Assembly: GCA_021521415.1 (NCBI GenBank)
Contig: JAIQDT010000233.1
Span: 1,488,001 to 1,552,000, forward strand
DNA from: Bidens hawaiensis
Lineage: Eukaryota > Streptophyta > Magnoliopsida > Asterales > Asteraceae
Reading direction: 5' to 3'
Length of the DNA stretch: 64,000 nt
Within the stretch, counting starts at the first letter, position 1. The number at the start of each line of letters is the position of its first letter. The notes under the pieces are model-generated. The model had not been told where the DNA came from and did no database searches. It saw only the letters and a program-made list of their open reading frames with translations. Of this stretch, positions 34,414-45,272 are shown one piece after another. Both the position numbers and the translations under genes were made by a program.

Positions 34414-34878
34414 CTAACCTTTCACAAGTTTGTTCATGTTTTTTAGATTCACATGACAGAATTCCCAATGCCACAATTTTGACTCATTTTCAGTGGCTTT
34501 GGAAACAAAACATGTACCACCTCTTGAAACAGTTTTTTTCATGTTGAGCTCATATAAGTTGCCATTTCTTGGTGCCATCATCATGATCATATCAGGTGGG
34601 ATCACAAATTCAGGTCTTACAATGAAACAATGTGAGTCATCAAAACCAACTTTATAACCCTTATCACACATCTGTGATATGCTCAACAGGTTATATTTTA
34701 GTCCCTCAACATAGAACACATTGTCAAATGAGACTTTTCCATTTGTCAAAATTCCCTTTCCAACTATTTTTCCTCCATTCTCATCACTGCCAAATGCTAC
34801 AGGACCTTCAAACTTCTCTTCATAATTGACAAGTGACCTCTTGACACTGGTCATGTGCTTAGAACATCCACTATCCAT
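34414..34878 (-). pseudogene. C1 protease remnant and pre-integrase domain
   Basis: Starts at the aspartic protease signature (MDSGCSKHMT, near the DSG active site) and runs through AFGSDENGGKIVGKG, VFYVEGLKYNLLSISQMC and a pre-integrase block (KLWHWEFCHVNLKNMNKLVKG). In copia elements the last block normally reads LWH.RLGHVN, so FCH here has changed. It lies in the same frame as the integrase core at 33613-34380 but is separated from it by a stop, and is out of frame with gag upstream. Confidence 0.88.
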
Positions 34879-34921
34879 GTACCATACTTAATTCAATGGA
34901 GTGGATTGTTTCTGCACAAAT

Positions 34922-35575
34922 TTAAAGAAGTTGATAGTTGAGTGATGAAATGCAAGCTATTTCAACTTGCAAATCATCAGATTCATTTTCAGTAGCAACA
35001 TTGGGTGTGAGTGTTATGGGTTCAGAATCTTCATGAGTCAACTCAAGATTATCTAAATTTTCAGTTTCATAACCACATTCTCTTGGAGTTTTCACAAATG
35101 ATTTTGGACATGGGCAATCATCCAATAGTGTGACACATTCTTGGACAATATAGTCAATTGGTCTTGGATAAACTTTCACTTCATAATTCTTCTCCTCCTT
35201 AACTTCAACCTTTGGTTTCCAAAGGAATCCTTGAGGTTCATAACCATGTTTCAATAGAAACTTTTCATCACCAGTTAGTTCAGTTGGTTTCTTTCTAGTA
35301 AAGACGCCTTTGATTCTTGTCTTTTCACTGCTTGGTGATCCTTGAGAGTCATTAGACTTGACTGATTTTGTGTCCAGTTTTGGGATAATTCTCAAAGGTT
35401 GAAAATTCTTCTTGACAGCCTTTTCAGACTTCTTAGGATATCTGCTCCTTCTGACTGGTTCAGACACATGTTTCTTTGCCTTCACATCAGCTTTCTTTTC
35501 CTTATTAGTCACTACTACAGCTTTCAACACATCTTCACTCATGGTCTCTTTTCCACACACTTTTCCTTTTCCCAA
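34922..35575 (-). pseudogene. C1 gag, C-terminal basic region
   Basis: A 217-residue frame with a Lys-rich first half (KEKKADVKAKKHVSEPVRRS) and mixed charged sequence after it (GDEKFLLKHGYEPQGFLWKP, VQECVTLLDDCPCP). It lies in the same frame as the segments at 35612-36187 and 36203-36775, separated only by stops. It therefore belonged to one long gag that ended just before the protease. No domain is recognised. Confidence 0.65.
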
Positions 35576-35611
35576 GTACTCATCATATATCTATTTGTAA
35601 AGTACAAAATC

Positions 35612-36187
35612 TTATCCAAACTTTGTCTCACTGGGAACATGAAGAGGTTTAAAGTTGAATCTATCATTACAGGAGTCAGTGTGGTGACCATATTCATCAC
35701 ATTTCTTGCACCAAACGTTTCCTTTGTATTTTTCATGATCACTTCCTTTCTTGAACCTTTCACTTGGTCTAGGTGGTTTTACACCAAGTGTCTTTCGAGT
35801 CTTTAGACCATCAAAGTCAATTGAGAAAGGAACAAACTCCTTAATCTTGATATCTTGTCTTTCAATCTTGCTTTTAACAAATATAATTTTCTTCATATTC
35901 AGAGGTTCTTCATCTAGACTTCCCTTATGCCTTGACTGTCTCTTTTCATATTCTTCCATAGTCTCAACTTCCCCAATATCACACACCTCATGACTAGAGA
36001 AGACTAGGTAAACTGGGATAAAGTTATCAACATCTACTGTTTCAGTTACCTTTTTCTTGTTGTTTTTACTTATCCTATCCAATACAGCCTTTCTTGATGG
36101 CCTTACTACATTGTAGCTCACCTTTTTTTTCTCACATATGTTAAAAGAAACATGTTCTCTCTTTATTCTTTCATTTTGTTTCTTCAT
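35612..36187 (-). pseudogene. C1 gag segment with a CCHC knuckle
   Basis: Frame of 191 residues beginning MKKQNERIKREHVSFNICEKK. The middle has FIPVYLVFSSHEVCDIGEVE, the piece that closes the 747-bp array unit. Near the end lies CKKCDEYGHHTDSC (residues 160-173), a clean CX2CX4HX4C knuckle for RNA binding. It stops at TAA (35612). About the first 70 residues are the homologue of the 72-residue peptide repeated in the array. Confidence 0.75.
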
Positions 36188-36202
36188 CTTTGGTGTTACT
36201 GG

Positions 36203-36775
36203 TCAGTACATTGGAAGCGTGTCTATGGATTCTGGTTTCTTCACTCTTATGCCCCTTTCAATAGCTCTAATTTCTTCATCTGTGATCTGATCACTTAAGT
36301 CACTTAAGTCATCTGCATTCAGATCATCATAATCAAAATCATCTTCTGAGACTTGTATTCCTATTGACTTGTCTTCTCTTGCTTCTTCCTTGACTACAAA
36401 TCCTCTTTCTTCACTCACCTCAGTATTCTTGTAAAGATCAACAAATTCTTCTTTGTCTTGAAATACATCTCTAAATTGTTGTAGATATGCATCTCTCTTT
36501 TCTTTGTCAACTTTGGGCATAAAGTTGTTATTGAATGGTGGTTGAAATGCTTTGTACTTGTCTTCCTCTTTCACTTGGTTCAAGATACCACAAATTTTTC
36601 CTGTGGAAACCAAGTTCTTCAAGAATTCATTTTCAACTTGCAATTTTGTTTTCTGCACTTTCTCTTCAACAATCATCTTTTTCAAGTCGTCTATCACAGT
36701 GATGTATCTCCTTTGAGCTCTATAACTTATCATACAATCATCTTCCAAACTCTTAATTTTCTCTTCATTAATCAA
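36203..36775 (-). pseudogene. C1 gag segment homologous to the array unit
   Basis: A 190-residue frame: helical, charged N-part (VIDDLKKMIVEEKVQKTK), then FLKNLVSTGKICGIL, KRDAYLQQFRDVFQDKEE, KSIGIQVSEDDFDYDDL and TDEEIRAIERGIRVKKPE. These blocks occur in the same order in every 747-bp unit at 1367-12139. Where the array has a stop (YLN*FRDVF), this copy still reads YLQQFRDVF, so it is nearer the coding ancestor. It is joined in frame to the 35612-36187 segment across a single TGA. Confidence 0.8.
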
Positions 36776-37440
36776 ATCACTTGCCTCATACCCATTAATG
36801 ATACTTAATTTACATGATACTTAGTTTCATGTAAATCAACTGTAGGAGTAGAGTGTACCTGAGATGATGTTCCTGCCTCATTTTCAGTAATAGCCATCAA
36901 AGCAACATTTGCTCTTGATATGTCCTCTTCATGGTTTCTCCAATCAAAATCACCATCTTGCTTTGCAGCCAAAGCTACATTTCCCTAATTTCATGGTTGA
37001 TTTTGGTTGGTTCTGTTTGAGTTGGTTAGAGCTGTTTGAAGGCTTTGGTTGTTTCTCTAAAAGTTTTGATTTTGGGGCACAACCTGTTGATTGTTCATTT
37101 GAGGCCGTTGGTAGTTGTTGAAGTTGGGATTTTAGTTGTTGAAGTTGTTTGGATTGTTGTTGTTGTATCTTGGCTGATTTTGTTGATATTGTTGTTAGTT
37201 TCTTGGTTGTTGATTCTGGTACTGATTCATCTGAAAGTTTATTGGAAGATTGCACTCTCTTGAAAAATATCCAGGCTGTTGGCAATTGTAGCAAATTGAC
37301 TTTGACTTGTCGAACCCAATCCTTTAATTAGGACCAGACACCAGTGACCTCCCAATCCTATTGAACAACCTTTTACTTCTCAATCCCAACTTGGCAGCTT
37401 GTCATTTCAAATCCATATCCTCCAAATCATCTGCATCAAT
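36776..37440 (-). pseudogene. C1 gag region with altered zinc knuckle, many stops
   Basis: On the minus strand, at about 37252-37293, the sequence encodes [14 protein letters not shown]. This is a CX2CX4HX4C knuckle in which the His is now Tyr (CAT to TAT), so zinc binding should be lost. After it come Asn/Gln-rich stretches (NQQPRN, QQYQQNQPRYNN) broken by several TAG/TAA codons in Gln-rich context. Confidence 0.7.
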
Positions 37441-37850
37441 CTACTCAATGTCATCCTGGATGACACTGGTATGAATAAAGTTCTCTGCCACAAAAGCATT
37501 GTATGATTCAGTGAACATTGAAAACAAAGTCTGTGTTTCACTCCCTTGACCATTGCTTCCACTAGCATAAGGTGTGTGTCCATTTGCCATAGAAGCCGAG
37601 TCATTGTCTTCTAAAAGTTGGACATTGAACCTTGACTGGTTTCCTTGATGACTTGTACTACCACCAACAAAAGCTTTAGGTGCATCAACACCTTGTTCAA
37701 TTGGTTCCTCAATGATGGAAATCTGCTGTTTGTTTTTGGTTGACAAGTTTCCTATAGGTGCAATGAGAGCATTGGACACCTGAAAACAGGGCTTCTCTTC
37801 TTTGATCATTTTGTTCTCAATCATCTCTATTTCAGCAGCTTAAAGGAAGA
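37441..37850 (-). pseudogene. C1 gag fragment upstream of the knuckle; 5' end lost
   Basis: Open from 37824 (MIENKMIKEEKPCFQ) to HTSVIQDDIE, and continuing past a stop as QIDADDLEDMDL, a block that precedes the knuckle in many copia gags. A few codons upstream (AAEIE) are still readable. Beyond about 37850 no gag N-terminus, PBS or 5' LTR can be seen, so C1 is truncated here. Confidence 0.65.
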
Positions 37851-38447
37851 AAATTACATCATCCAACATAAGTGTTTCAAAGTTGGGCTAAATTCGGTAA
37901 ATTCCGACACCTTAGGTATGTTAAACCGAATTCACGGTGGTTCGTGGCTAAATTCGGTAAATTCCGATTATTGTGTTTTGTTATTTAATTGGTTAGTTGG
38001 GTGAAAAATCCATAGTATCCGTGGGCACTCGTACTATCCATTCCTCATCTTGTTTTGAATGTTATTTTTTGTTGGAGTTCATCATACGTGGTGATTCATG
38101 GGATGCTCCAACTACTCATATTTTTTCCTCGTTTATTCGTTATTTAGTTTTGTCGGTTAGAACGTCATGTAGCGCTCTTGGGCCGGTAAACTCTATTGTA
38201 TTGCTAATTCGTTAATTAGTTGGAACAATCAAAATTCCATGTAATGCTCATGGGCTGTCTAACTCAGTTACTTTATTCGTTAGTTACGTTGGGCCATTCA
38301 AACTGCTATGGAAAGCTCATGGGAGGCCAACATACAAATTATGTTTCATTAATTTGTTGTTAAGTTGACTTAATCAAATAAAAATTAACTTTTAAGGGAG
38401 ATTGATGAGAATATGGATAATGTTAAGGAGAACAATGTTGAGGAAAT
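37851..38447. repeat. Unassigned DNA with degenerate repeats of about 70 bp
   Basis: GCTAAATTCGGTAAATTCCG occurs twice (about 37888 and 37948). Four degenerate copies of a unit containing GCTCATGGG-like words lie near 38094, 38174, 38246 and 38315, spaced 69-80 bp and each followed by TTCGTTA-type sequence. No coding signal is seen. It separates the minus-strand C1 from the plus-strand C2. Confidence 0.55.
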
Positions 38448-38588
38448 ATGGAATATATAGAAATAGATCAAGGTGATACTGATGATGAATTCATTGAAAA
38501 TGATCCAGACCTTGATATTTTATATGGAGACTTTGTAGGGATTGATTCCCTGGTAGTGGATGAGAAAGAAGCTGTTGATGATGAACTT
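38448..38588 (+). pseudogene. C2 3' ORF, N-terminal fragment before the solo LTR
   Basis: About 47 residues (MEYIEIDQGDTDDEFIENDP ... DEKEAVDDEL) up to the solo LTR insertion at 38589. The target duplication AACTT overlaps the last codons. Reading on from 39738 without the LTR continues the acidic, helical sequence in frame, so this is one ORF split by the insertion. Confidence 0.6.
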
Positions 38589-39732
38589 TGTCGGTCCCGA
38601 ATATTCACTCACAATCACAATCAAGTCATAACTCACACATTTAATGTGTTGACAAGCGAGTTAATGACGGTTGCTATTTTAGGAAAGAAACAGTTTGTTA
38701 AAGGCGGAATCAATAACAAACAGGGTAGTTGCTTTAATGATTAATAACAGCTAACTAACAAACAAGAATCACTCAAAAGATTTCCATTCATATAATATAA
38801 ATCATACAAACGATAATCGATTTTAGGGTTTCTTATGGAAGGTTATGTCCGTTCTATTCTTAGACAGCCGTCACAACAAATATTCTCTGTTATGTCTATA
38901 TCGGTCTGCCCTCTCTCGTGTCCTAGGCGTGCCCTAAAAGTTTCCTTTTATAGGCCTGACACCTCAGGACATCTGTCATTCCATCTAGAAACCCTAAATA
39001 TAAAATACATATTCATATTACATATTCAAAACTATGTTAAATGTAAAACAAGTCTTGCGGGTAGGCTTTGTATAACTAATCTTCTCCGAGTAGACTTTGT
39101 GCTCTGCCTTCCTTGGTAGACTTGGTAACCTAGAAGTGTGTTCAGGAACGGTTTCCGGGTAGTCTTTTAACTTTCACCGAGTAGACTTCAATCTTCTTGA
39201 TCTTATCAGACTTTGCCCGGAAAGATCTTACGAGCAACCTTGTTCTTCCATGGTCCCTTAACTCCTTGCTATGTAATAGCTTATTAGCAAAGTGTGCCCG
39301 GTAGCACTGTACTCTGCAAGAGTTAAACCCTGCCCGATGTTACTTGGAATATATATTATTACTCACATAAAGCTTACTCGGACCACTGTTATTAATGAAT
39401 ACCTTGCCCGGTCTTCCAATCACTTGGTTTCATCAGCTTGGTTAGCCAAGAGCTTACCCGGGGTAAACCTTACTCGGCTATGAAGATAAAACTTTCTTGA
39501 TATAGTGAACCCAGCCAGGGTATACACTAACTGGTGAACCTTGCTCGGGTATTCACTAAAGAAGACTTCTTGAAGATATCCTTGCCCGGTAGGCAATATA
39601 TCATGTTCGGCTAAGTAAAACCTTGCTCGGATGTCTCAGGTGTGCCCGGTTTCATACTTAGCGATTTCTGAAGAGGTTGAGAAGATTCCAATCTTCCTTA
39701 TGATCATTTTTATGTCAAATCTTGAATCAACA
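38589..39732 (-). mobile_element. Solo copia LTR, 1144 bp, with perfect TSD
   Basis: The plus strand begins TGTCGGTCCCGA and ends TTGAATCAACA. AACTT flanks it at 38584-38588 and 39733-39737. No PBS or PPT adjoins it, so it is a solo LTR left by LTR-LTR recombination. On the minus strand it aligns with the C3 LTR (ATAAGGAAGATTGGAATCTT...) and with C2. It is full of CTTGCCCGG-type motifs. A TATA box lies at 38946-38952. Confidence 0.9.
38946..38952 (-). promoter_or_regulatory. TATA box of the solo LTR
   Basis: TATAAAA on the minus strand within GGCCTATAAAAGG, the same context as in the C3 LTR. Confidence 0.6.
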
Positions 39733-39737
39733 AACTT

Positions 39738-42663
39738 GAAGATCTATTCATAAATATTGATGAAATGCCACCTCCTACTATGAAAGAGGTTGGTAAATCT
39801 AAGCCTATAGATGAATATGAAGACTTGAGGAAATTGAAAGGAAAGGAAATGGTTGAGGATTAGAGCCAGCTGCAGCCAATAAAAAAGAAATATTCTAGAT
39901 CCAATGACCAAATCCTTGACAAGGATGACTCTGCATTAAAGGCAAAACTCTTGCATGATTAGTTAGTGAAAGAAATGTTTAACAGAGAATTCTTGAACTA
40001 CATGCTATCTGAAAAAGACATAGATGACCAAATACTCCTGTTAGAACAGATAGATATACAAAATTAGTTAAAGATAGATGAATAAGAGCTTGATCAAGAA
40101 GTTCTTAAAGGACTCTTGAAATTGAAACAAAATGAAGATGCATAAAAGGCTCTTGCTGTGGTAGTAGAAAACTTTCAGACTGAGAAGGAGAGTATGGTTG
40201 AAGAGACTGTTGATACAACATCAACTGCTGAACCAATCATTGAATAAAATGACAATAGACAATTGGTTTTTGTTCTAGTTGGTAAAAGAATCCAAGATGA
40301 GTTGGTAAAAAATGTAGCTTAACATGTCATTTCTGGCTTGTTGGAAAGAATACAAAGTGCTGAAAGAGAATAGCCAGTTGAAATGGTCTAATATGCTAGG
40401 AAAAGAAAAAGGTATGGACCGAACATTCCTAACTTAGAAGAGACTATCAAAAAGAAGAGAGTTCAAAAGGAAAATGTAAATGTGGTGGAAGAAAAGGAAA
40501 AGATAAATGTAGAACCCATCCAAGGAATTCCATTACAAATTGTGAAATAAGAAGAATATGAGCTTAATAACATTGTAGATCTCAATGTCTCGAATGGGGG
40601 CATTGGAATATCTAACTGATCTTGAAGAGGATGAGGATGGAAAAGGGGAGAATGAGAAAGAGGTTGAACGTAATTCACCTAAATCACTTTAACGGATGTA
40701 CATGTTGAAAATAGTGGAGCTAGAATGGAAGAACTGAGAAGGCAAGATCCAAGGATCATTGCACTGATGAGGCATGGGATGGAGTTTGATGTAATAAATA
40801 ATTTGAGTGATGAAGATATTGATAATTTGTTGGAAAAAAGTGAGAGGTTGAGAGGAAAAGGGGGGAAGAGAAGAAGAAGATCTTGGATCTACACTTATTT
40901 TATCTCAGATAATGCAATTACTCTGAGGAAGACTTGAACAAAATGTCATTTGAAGAAATTGAAAGTCTGAGAAAAGCATTAAAAGCCAAAGAAGATGAAA
41001 GGGAGAAGAAAAAGGTAGAATTGAAAGACAAAGCTGAATTGGAAAGAAAATCAAGTGTTTTGAAAAGGTTTGGGGGGGAGGTTGGTTTCCTTATAGAAAA
41101 TGGTGTTGGATTTGATGTAGTTGAATCAATGTCAACAAAGGAAGTAGGAGCAAAATTCAATTTACTATCAAAGAAAGCCCATGAAGAAGAGAAAATCACA
41201 GCCAAGCACAAGAAAGAAAGAGAGCAGAAGGAAAAGGCAGAGAGAAAGAAAGAATATAAGGAAAGAAAAAGATTGGCAGACAAGGCAAGGGCCAAAGCTG
41301 AAAAAGAAATAAATGTTTTTAGTATGCAATACGAAGAACTTCTGGAACGACTATTAACAGCTAGGAATGCACATGCAGACCTAAGAAAATTAGAAAAAAC
41401 TCAAAAGAGGCAGTTATATGATCTTTAATTGAAGAAATATTAAGAGGAGCTGAAGACTCAAGAAAGAATTGATGAAACAAGAACAATTTCCTCCTCTGCT
41501 ACACAAATAGAAAATAAATCAACTGTCACTAAGTAGGGTAAGATTGAAAATCCTTAGGAAGATAAAGAGAAGGTTGATATTTTGAGGCAAATAATGTTGA
41601 AGAAGGGTATGCCAATTGGTGTTTTTGATAACCCTGGAAAATCTCAAATGAAGGAGTTATTTGAAAGAGAGCTTCAATTATTTAATGAAGTAAACCAGGA
41701 AATTGAGAACTATAAATCTATCTCCAAACCACCTTCAAAGGAGTAAATGGAGAAAGACACAATTGACATGATCAAATCTTGTCTAAAGAAGGTGTTGACT
41801 ATCAATCACTGATAATGATGACCAAGAGTGATATAATCAAAATTTATGAAGCAAAGGGACATGTTAGAAGATCTCAACCACAAAGACATTTTTCATCAAG
41901 GGCTTTAATATCTAGAGTTCCCATTCCATCCACCAGGTCAAGTTTCCGAAGAGAACAACGTCCACCATTAACTATGGACTTACCAAAGAATCTATGCTTT
42001 GATTCCAGGACCAAGAATTTTAAAGTAATAATGAAGAGTGGTGTGTTGAAGACAATAATCTTCAGAGATGACTTTAGAGAATTCAACTGAGAGCAACTAA
42101 CTGAATTGACATATCTACATCTCTATGATTACCAATAGAGAGATAGGTTTGCTGGTTCACAAATGAATGACTTGTCCAGATATTTGAAAGATCACGCTAG
42201 GGTAGGCTTTTTATTATTGACTAAGCAGAGGAAGTTGGAATATACTGAATCAAAGAAGAGGAAGAGACAGAAGAGGCTTTGTGAAATAAGGATGGCAAGC
42301 ATATCTTTTGACAAATATAAAAGGCTTGTGAATCCTTATGCAAATATGAAAGAATGTATCAGTATGAAGAGAAGAATGAGCAGACCAAATTCAGAAGTAC
42401 AAAGAAATGGAAGGATTTCAAGAATAAGCTAGGAAAAGATACTGATAATTTCATCTTGAGAAATTGAAGGTCTTGCTCTGGGCATTATAGAATATGATTA
42501 TTAATTGAAATTTCTTCATGTTGATGACTTAAAAGAAATTATGAAATGGAACCTCCCTGAGGATCATTCACTCCACAAGAAGATAATTGTATTCCAATAG
42601 AAGGAAGTAGTTATTAGATGGGAGAGAAAAATGGAAGAAGGAACAAGTTCAAGAAGCTGAAGG
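39738..42663 (+). pseudogene. C2 3' ORF, coiled-coil protein with many Gln-to-stop changes
   Basis: Continuing the 38448 frame, the sequence encodes long charged helical stretches (EYEDLRKLKGKEMVED*, LKGLLKLKQNEDA*KALAVV). Open pieces are 40725-40937, 40934-41428 (Lys/Glu-rich coiled coil, KKEYKERKRLADKARAKAEK), 41779-42090 (LPKNLCFDSRTKNFKVIMKS) and 42163-42432. I count about 18 stops, nearly all TAA or TAG where a Gln codon would fit, and only a few frame changes. It lies between pol (not present here) and the 3' LTR, as an envelope-like or accessory 3' ORF of a Sirevirus-like copia would. The N-terminal fragment is at 38448-38588. Function unknown. Confidence 0.6.
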
Positions 42664-42868
42664 TAATTAATGTATGATTTACTTATAATTTTTAATTGTG
42701 TTTTTGATGTAATTTTGTTTTAATATGTAATGCCCTTGTGGCAGAATTCAAATATATAATCTTTTTTCTTTTAAGTTATGTAACTTATTTCTTTTAAGGA
42801 ATTAATGTGTATTTTTGAACAAGTGTGTGTAATCTAGAGGTGTTTTGGTACATCTGAGTTTGTTCCAA
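42664..42868 (+). other. C2 3' untranslated region
   Basis: AT-rich, no ORF, between the last coding remnant and the polypurine tract. Confidence 0.5.
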
Positions 42869-42879
42869 TCTAGGGGGAT
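42869..42879 (+). other. Polypurine tract of C2
   Basis: TCTAGGGGGAT immediately before the LTR start TGTTGGGC. It marks the right-hand LTR as the 3' LTR of a plus-strand element. Confidence 0.75.
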
Positions 42880-43821
42880 TGTTGGGCATAATGATCATGG
42901 AATATTGTAATCTTCTCAACCTCCTCAGAAATATGCTAAGTATGAAATTCGAGCAAACTAGGCACTTCGAGCAAGCTTTACACTAATTCAAGAAAGGTAT
43001 CGTATTTCGAATAAGGATATTTTCTGATATTCTTGTAAGTGTTAAGGTTCGAGAAAACTACACTTCATCAAGCAAGGTTGATCTTCAAGTCGAGAAAGGT
43101 TTGCTTCCGAGAACACTCTTGACTTATCCAAGCTTAAACCAAGTAATTTGGTGGATCGAGCAAGAATTCAATAAAGATGATCTCAAGCATGCTTGTTAAC
43201 AATTTAAAGGAATTATTATAAGCACTTATATGAGCAAAGTTCAACCTCGAGCAAGCTACAGTACCCGACCATACTATGTTTGCTGGAATTAGTCTTAGGA
43301 TAAAAGGTTGAACAGATCAAGGTTGAACAGTACCCGAGCAAAGTTTGGTTATATCATGAATATTGAAGTGTCCTTGATTCTATGTAAAAGCTTACTCGAA
43401 AGAATTACAAGGTCTGCTCGACAAAGACAAAATCTTACTCGAATACATATTTGACAATTGTAATAACTTTAAATATGTTTGAATATATTTACCAATGATT
43501 AGGTTTTCTAGAGGGTGTTAAGTGTGTCTATAAAAGGGAATGCTAGGTCACATTTATGACAATTGCTGATTACACACTTTTCTAAGTATACGGATTATTT
43601 TGTACGGAAAAGCAGCTGCACCTGACATACTACCTTAAACCCTAAAGATATTTCACTGAGTATTATGAATAGAAATATTTTGAGTTCATAGTGTGTTTGT
43701 CAGCTTTGTGTTATAAAGCAACACCCTGATTATTATAGTTTCTACCACATAGTTATTTCGTATACCGTCTTGTCAATATATTTGTGGGTTACAAGTTTGT
43801 GTTAAAAGATTGATCCTAACA
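42880..43821 (+). mobile_element. C2 3' LTR, 942 bp (copia)
   Basis: Begins TGTTGGGCATAATGATCATG and ends TTGATCCTAACA. The first third holds CGAGCAAGCTT-type motifs, followed by a TATA box and U5. It resembles the solo LTR and the C3 LTR in layout and in the CTTCTCAACCTC and GCTAAGTATGAAA blocks, but is clearly diverged from both. It inserted into element D about 11 bases from D's PBS. Confidence 0.8.
43529..43535 (+). promoter_or_regulatory. TATA box of the C2 LTR
   Basis: TATAAAA in GTCTATAAAAGGGAATG, about 290 bases before the LTR end, similar to the spacing in the other two copia LTRs of this type. Confidence 0.6.
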
Positions 43822-43834
43822 CAATCGCCAAGAG

Positions 43835-43852
43835 TCCTCGGCAACGGCGCCA
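43835..43852 (-). other. Primer binding site of element D (tRNA-Asp type)
   Basis: The minus strand reads TGGCGCCGTTGCCGAGGA, which fits the 3' end of plant tRNA-Asp with one mismatch. This type of PBS is usual in Athila/Tat Ty3/gypsy elements. Confidence 0.75.
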
Positions 43853-43858
43853 AAAAAT

Positions 43859-45272
43859 TGATGTGCTAAAAGCAGTTAAATTAAAATACACTAATATATA
43901 ACCTAAGTAATAAATTTTAGACTCTTAAACATACCTAAAACTACTAAACGGCAAGTGTACCGGTTGACTCTAGTACACTTTAGTAAGTCCGGATATTAAA
44001 CCCACAAACTTTTAAAATTACGTAAATTAACTAAATTAGACTCAACTTACTAACAAAACTATTTAATTATTATTATTATCAAAAGGGGGATTTTAATGAA
44101 AACTAAAATTAAGCTAATTATGTAAATAAATAAAATAAAACAAAAGACAATTTAGTTGATTTAAATCAGATGACGATGAAAAAATCACATAGGTTAGAAT
44201 CCCCAAAGTTTTTGTTATCACTTAATAAGAAAATTATATTTATGGAACTAGGATCATAAAATAGTCTCTTAAATAAAACCCGAACGTGACCCTGGCCCTT
44301 CTCAAAAAGACACCTATGGATTTCTACTAAGTTCTTAAAAACACTAGTTTTAATATTATACTTCCTTAAAGTTATCTAACTAATTATGAATGAGTGGCAT
44401 TAAAAAAATCCAACCTTATAGTGCGGAAATCAAACGTATTTAATACATTCATTCAACTCAATTGACAAAGTTGACAAATCAAACTTAGACGGACTTCCTA
44501 GGAAGAATTAAATCTAGCAGTCTTAATCAACAAAGATCTATCAAATACTATATCACCTTACTTCTTTTTAAATTAGCATAACACTTTTATTTATTTGATT
44601 AATAATTTTTTTTCTATGATCTTATTATATATCAATCACAAACTAGTAAAGAAGACACAGTAAATGACCTAACAGAATTATATCATATGAAACAATAACC
44701 AAACATTTTGTGAAACAACAAAACTCATCAAATAAAACCAAGCACACATATGCATCGAATAAATAAAATCAAAACTCTTTGCTTATTCATAAACCTATAA
44801 TCAACTCAATAATCAAAGAAAATAAAACATCAACGATGGTTCATGATAAAGCCTAGGAAGTCTATAATGTTTAGCCTAGCATCGGTATATCAAACAAAAT
44901 TGGAATTCATGGTGATTAAAAAGAATAAAGAAGTCTGGATTATAAAACAACTGAATTTTTCAATCTTACACTTGTAGCTCTTTAAACTGTGATTCATTGC
45001 CTTCGAGAATTCCAAATATTGCAATACTAACTCTGAAATTCATCCTTGGTGGCCTTTGATTCGTGTCTCTTTTTAGGGTTTTGATTAAGGATTTTATATA
45101 GTGATTTAGGCCTCTAATCATTTAAAACTATGGAACTTTGTGGAAAAAAGACCTCGTCGCATGGCATGCACAAAAATCAAAAAACACACAAAACTACCAC
45201 ACCACGACACGTCGCACGACATGGGTCTCCATCATGGTCGCATGTGGCGGCCATACCCATCAGGTCTTGTTC
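43859..45272 (-). mobile_element. LTR of element D (Athila/Tat-like), truncated by C3
   Basis: Starts TGATGTGCTAAAAGC on the plus strand, six bases from the PBS. It extends at least to 45272, where the C3 LTR begins. AT-rich, no gene. Near the right end, words such as GTCGCACGAC and GTCGCATG recall GC-rich patches of Athila-type LTRs. Its U3 end is not seen, so the length is a minimum. Confidence 0.6.

Noticed and set aside
39738..42663. Alternative genetic code with TAA/TAG read as Gln
   Set aside because: Frame changes are also present, neighbouring elements use normal stops, and C-to-T decay of a silenced transposon is sufficient.
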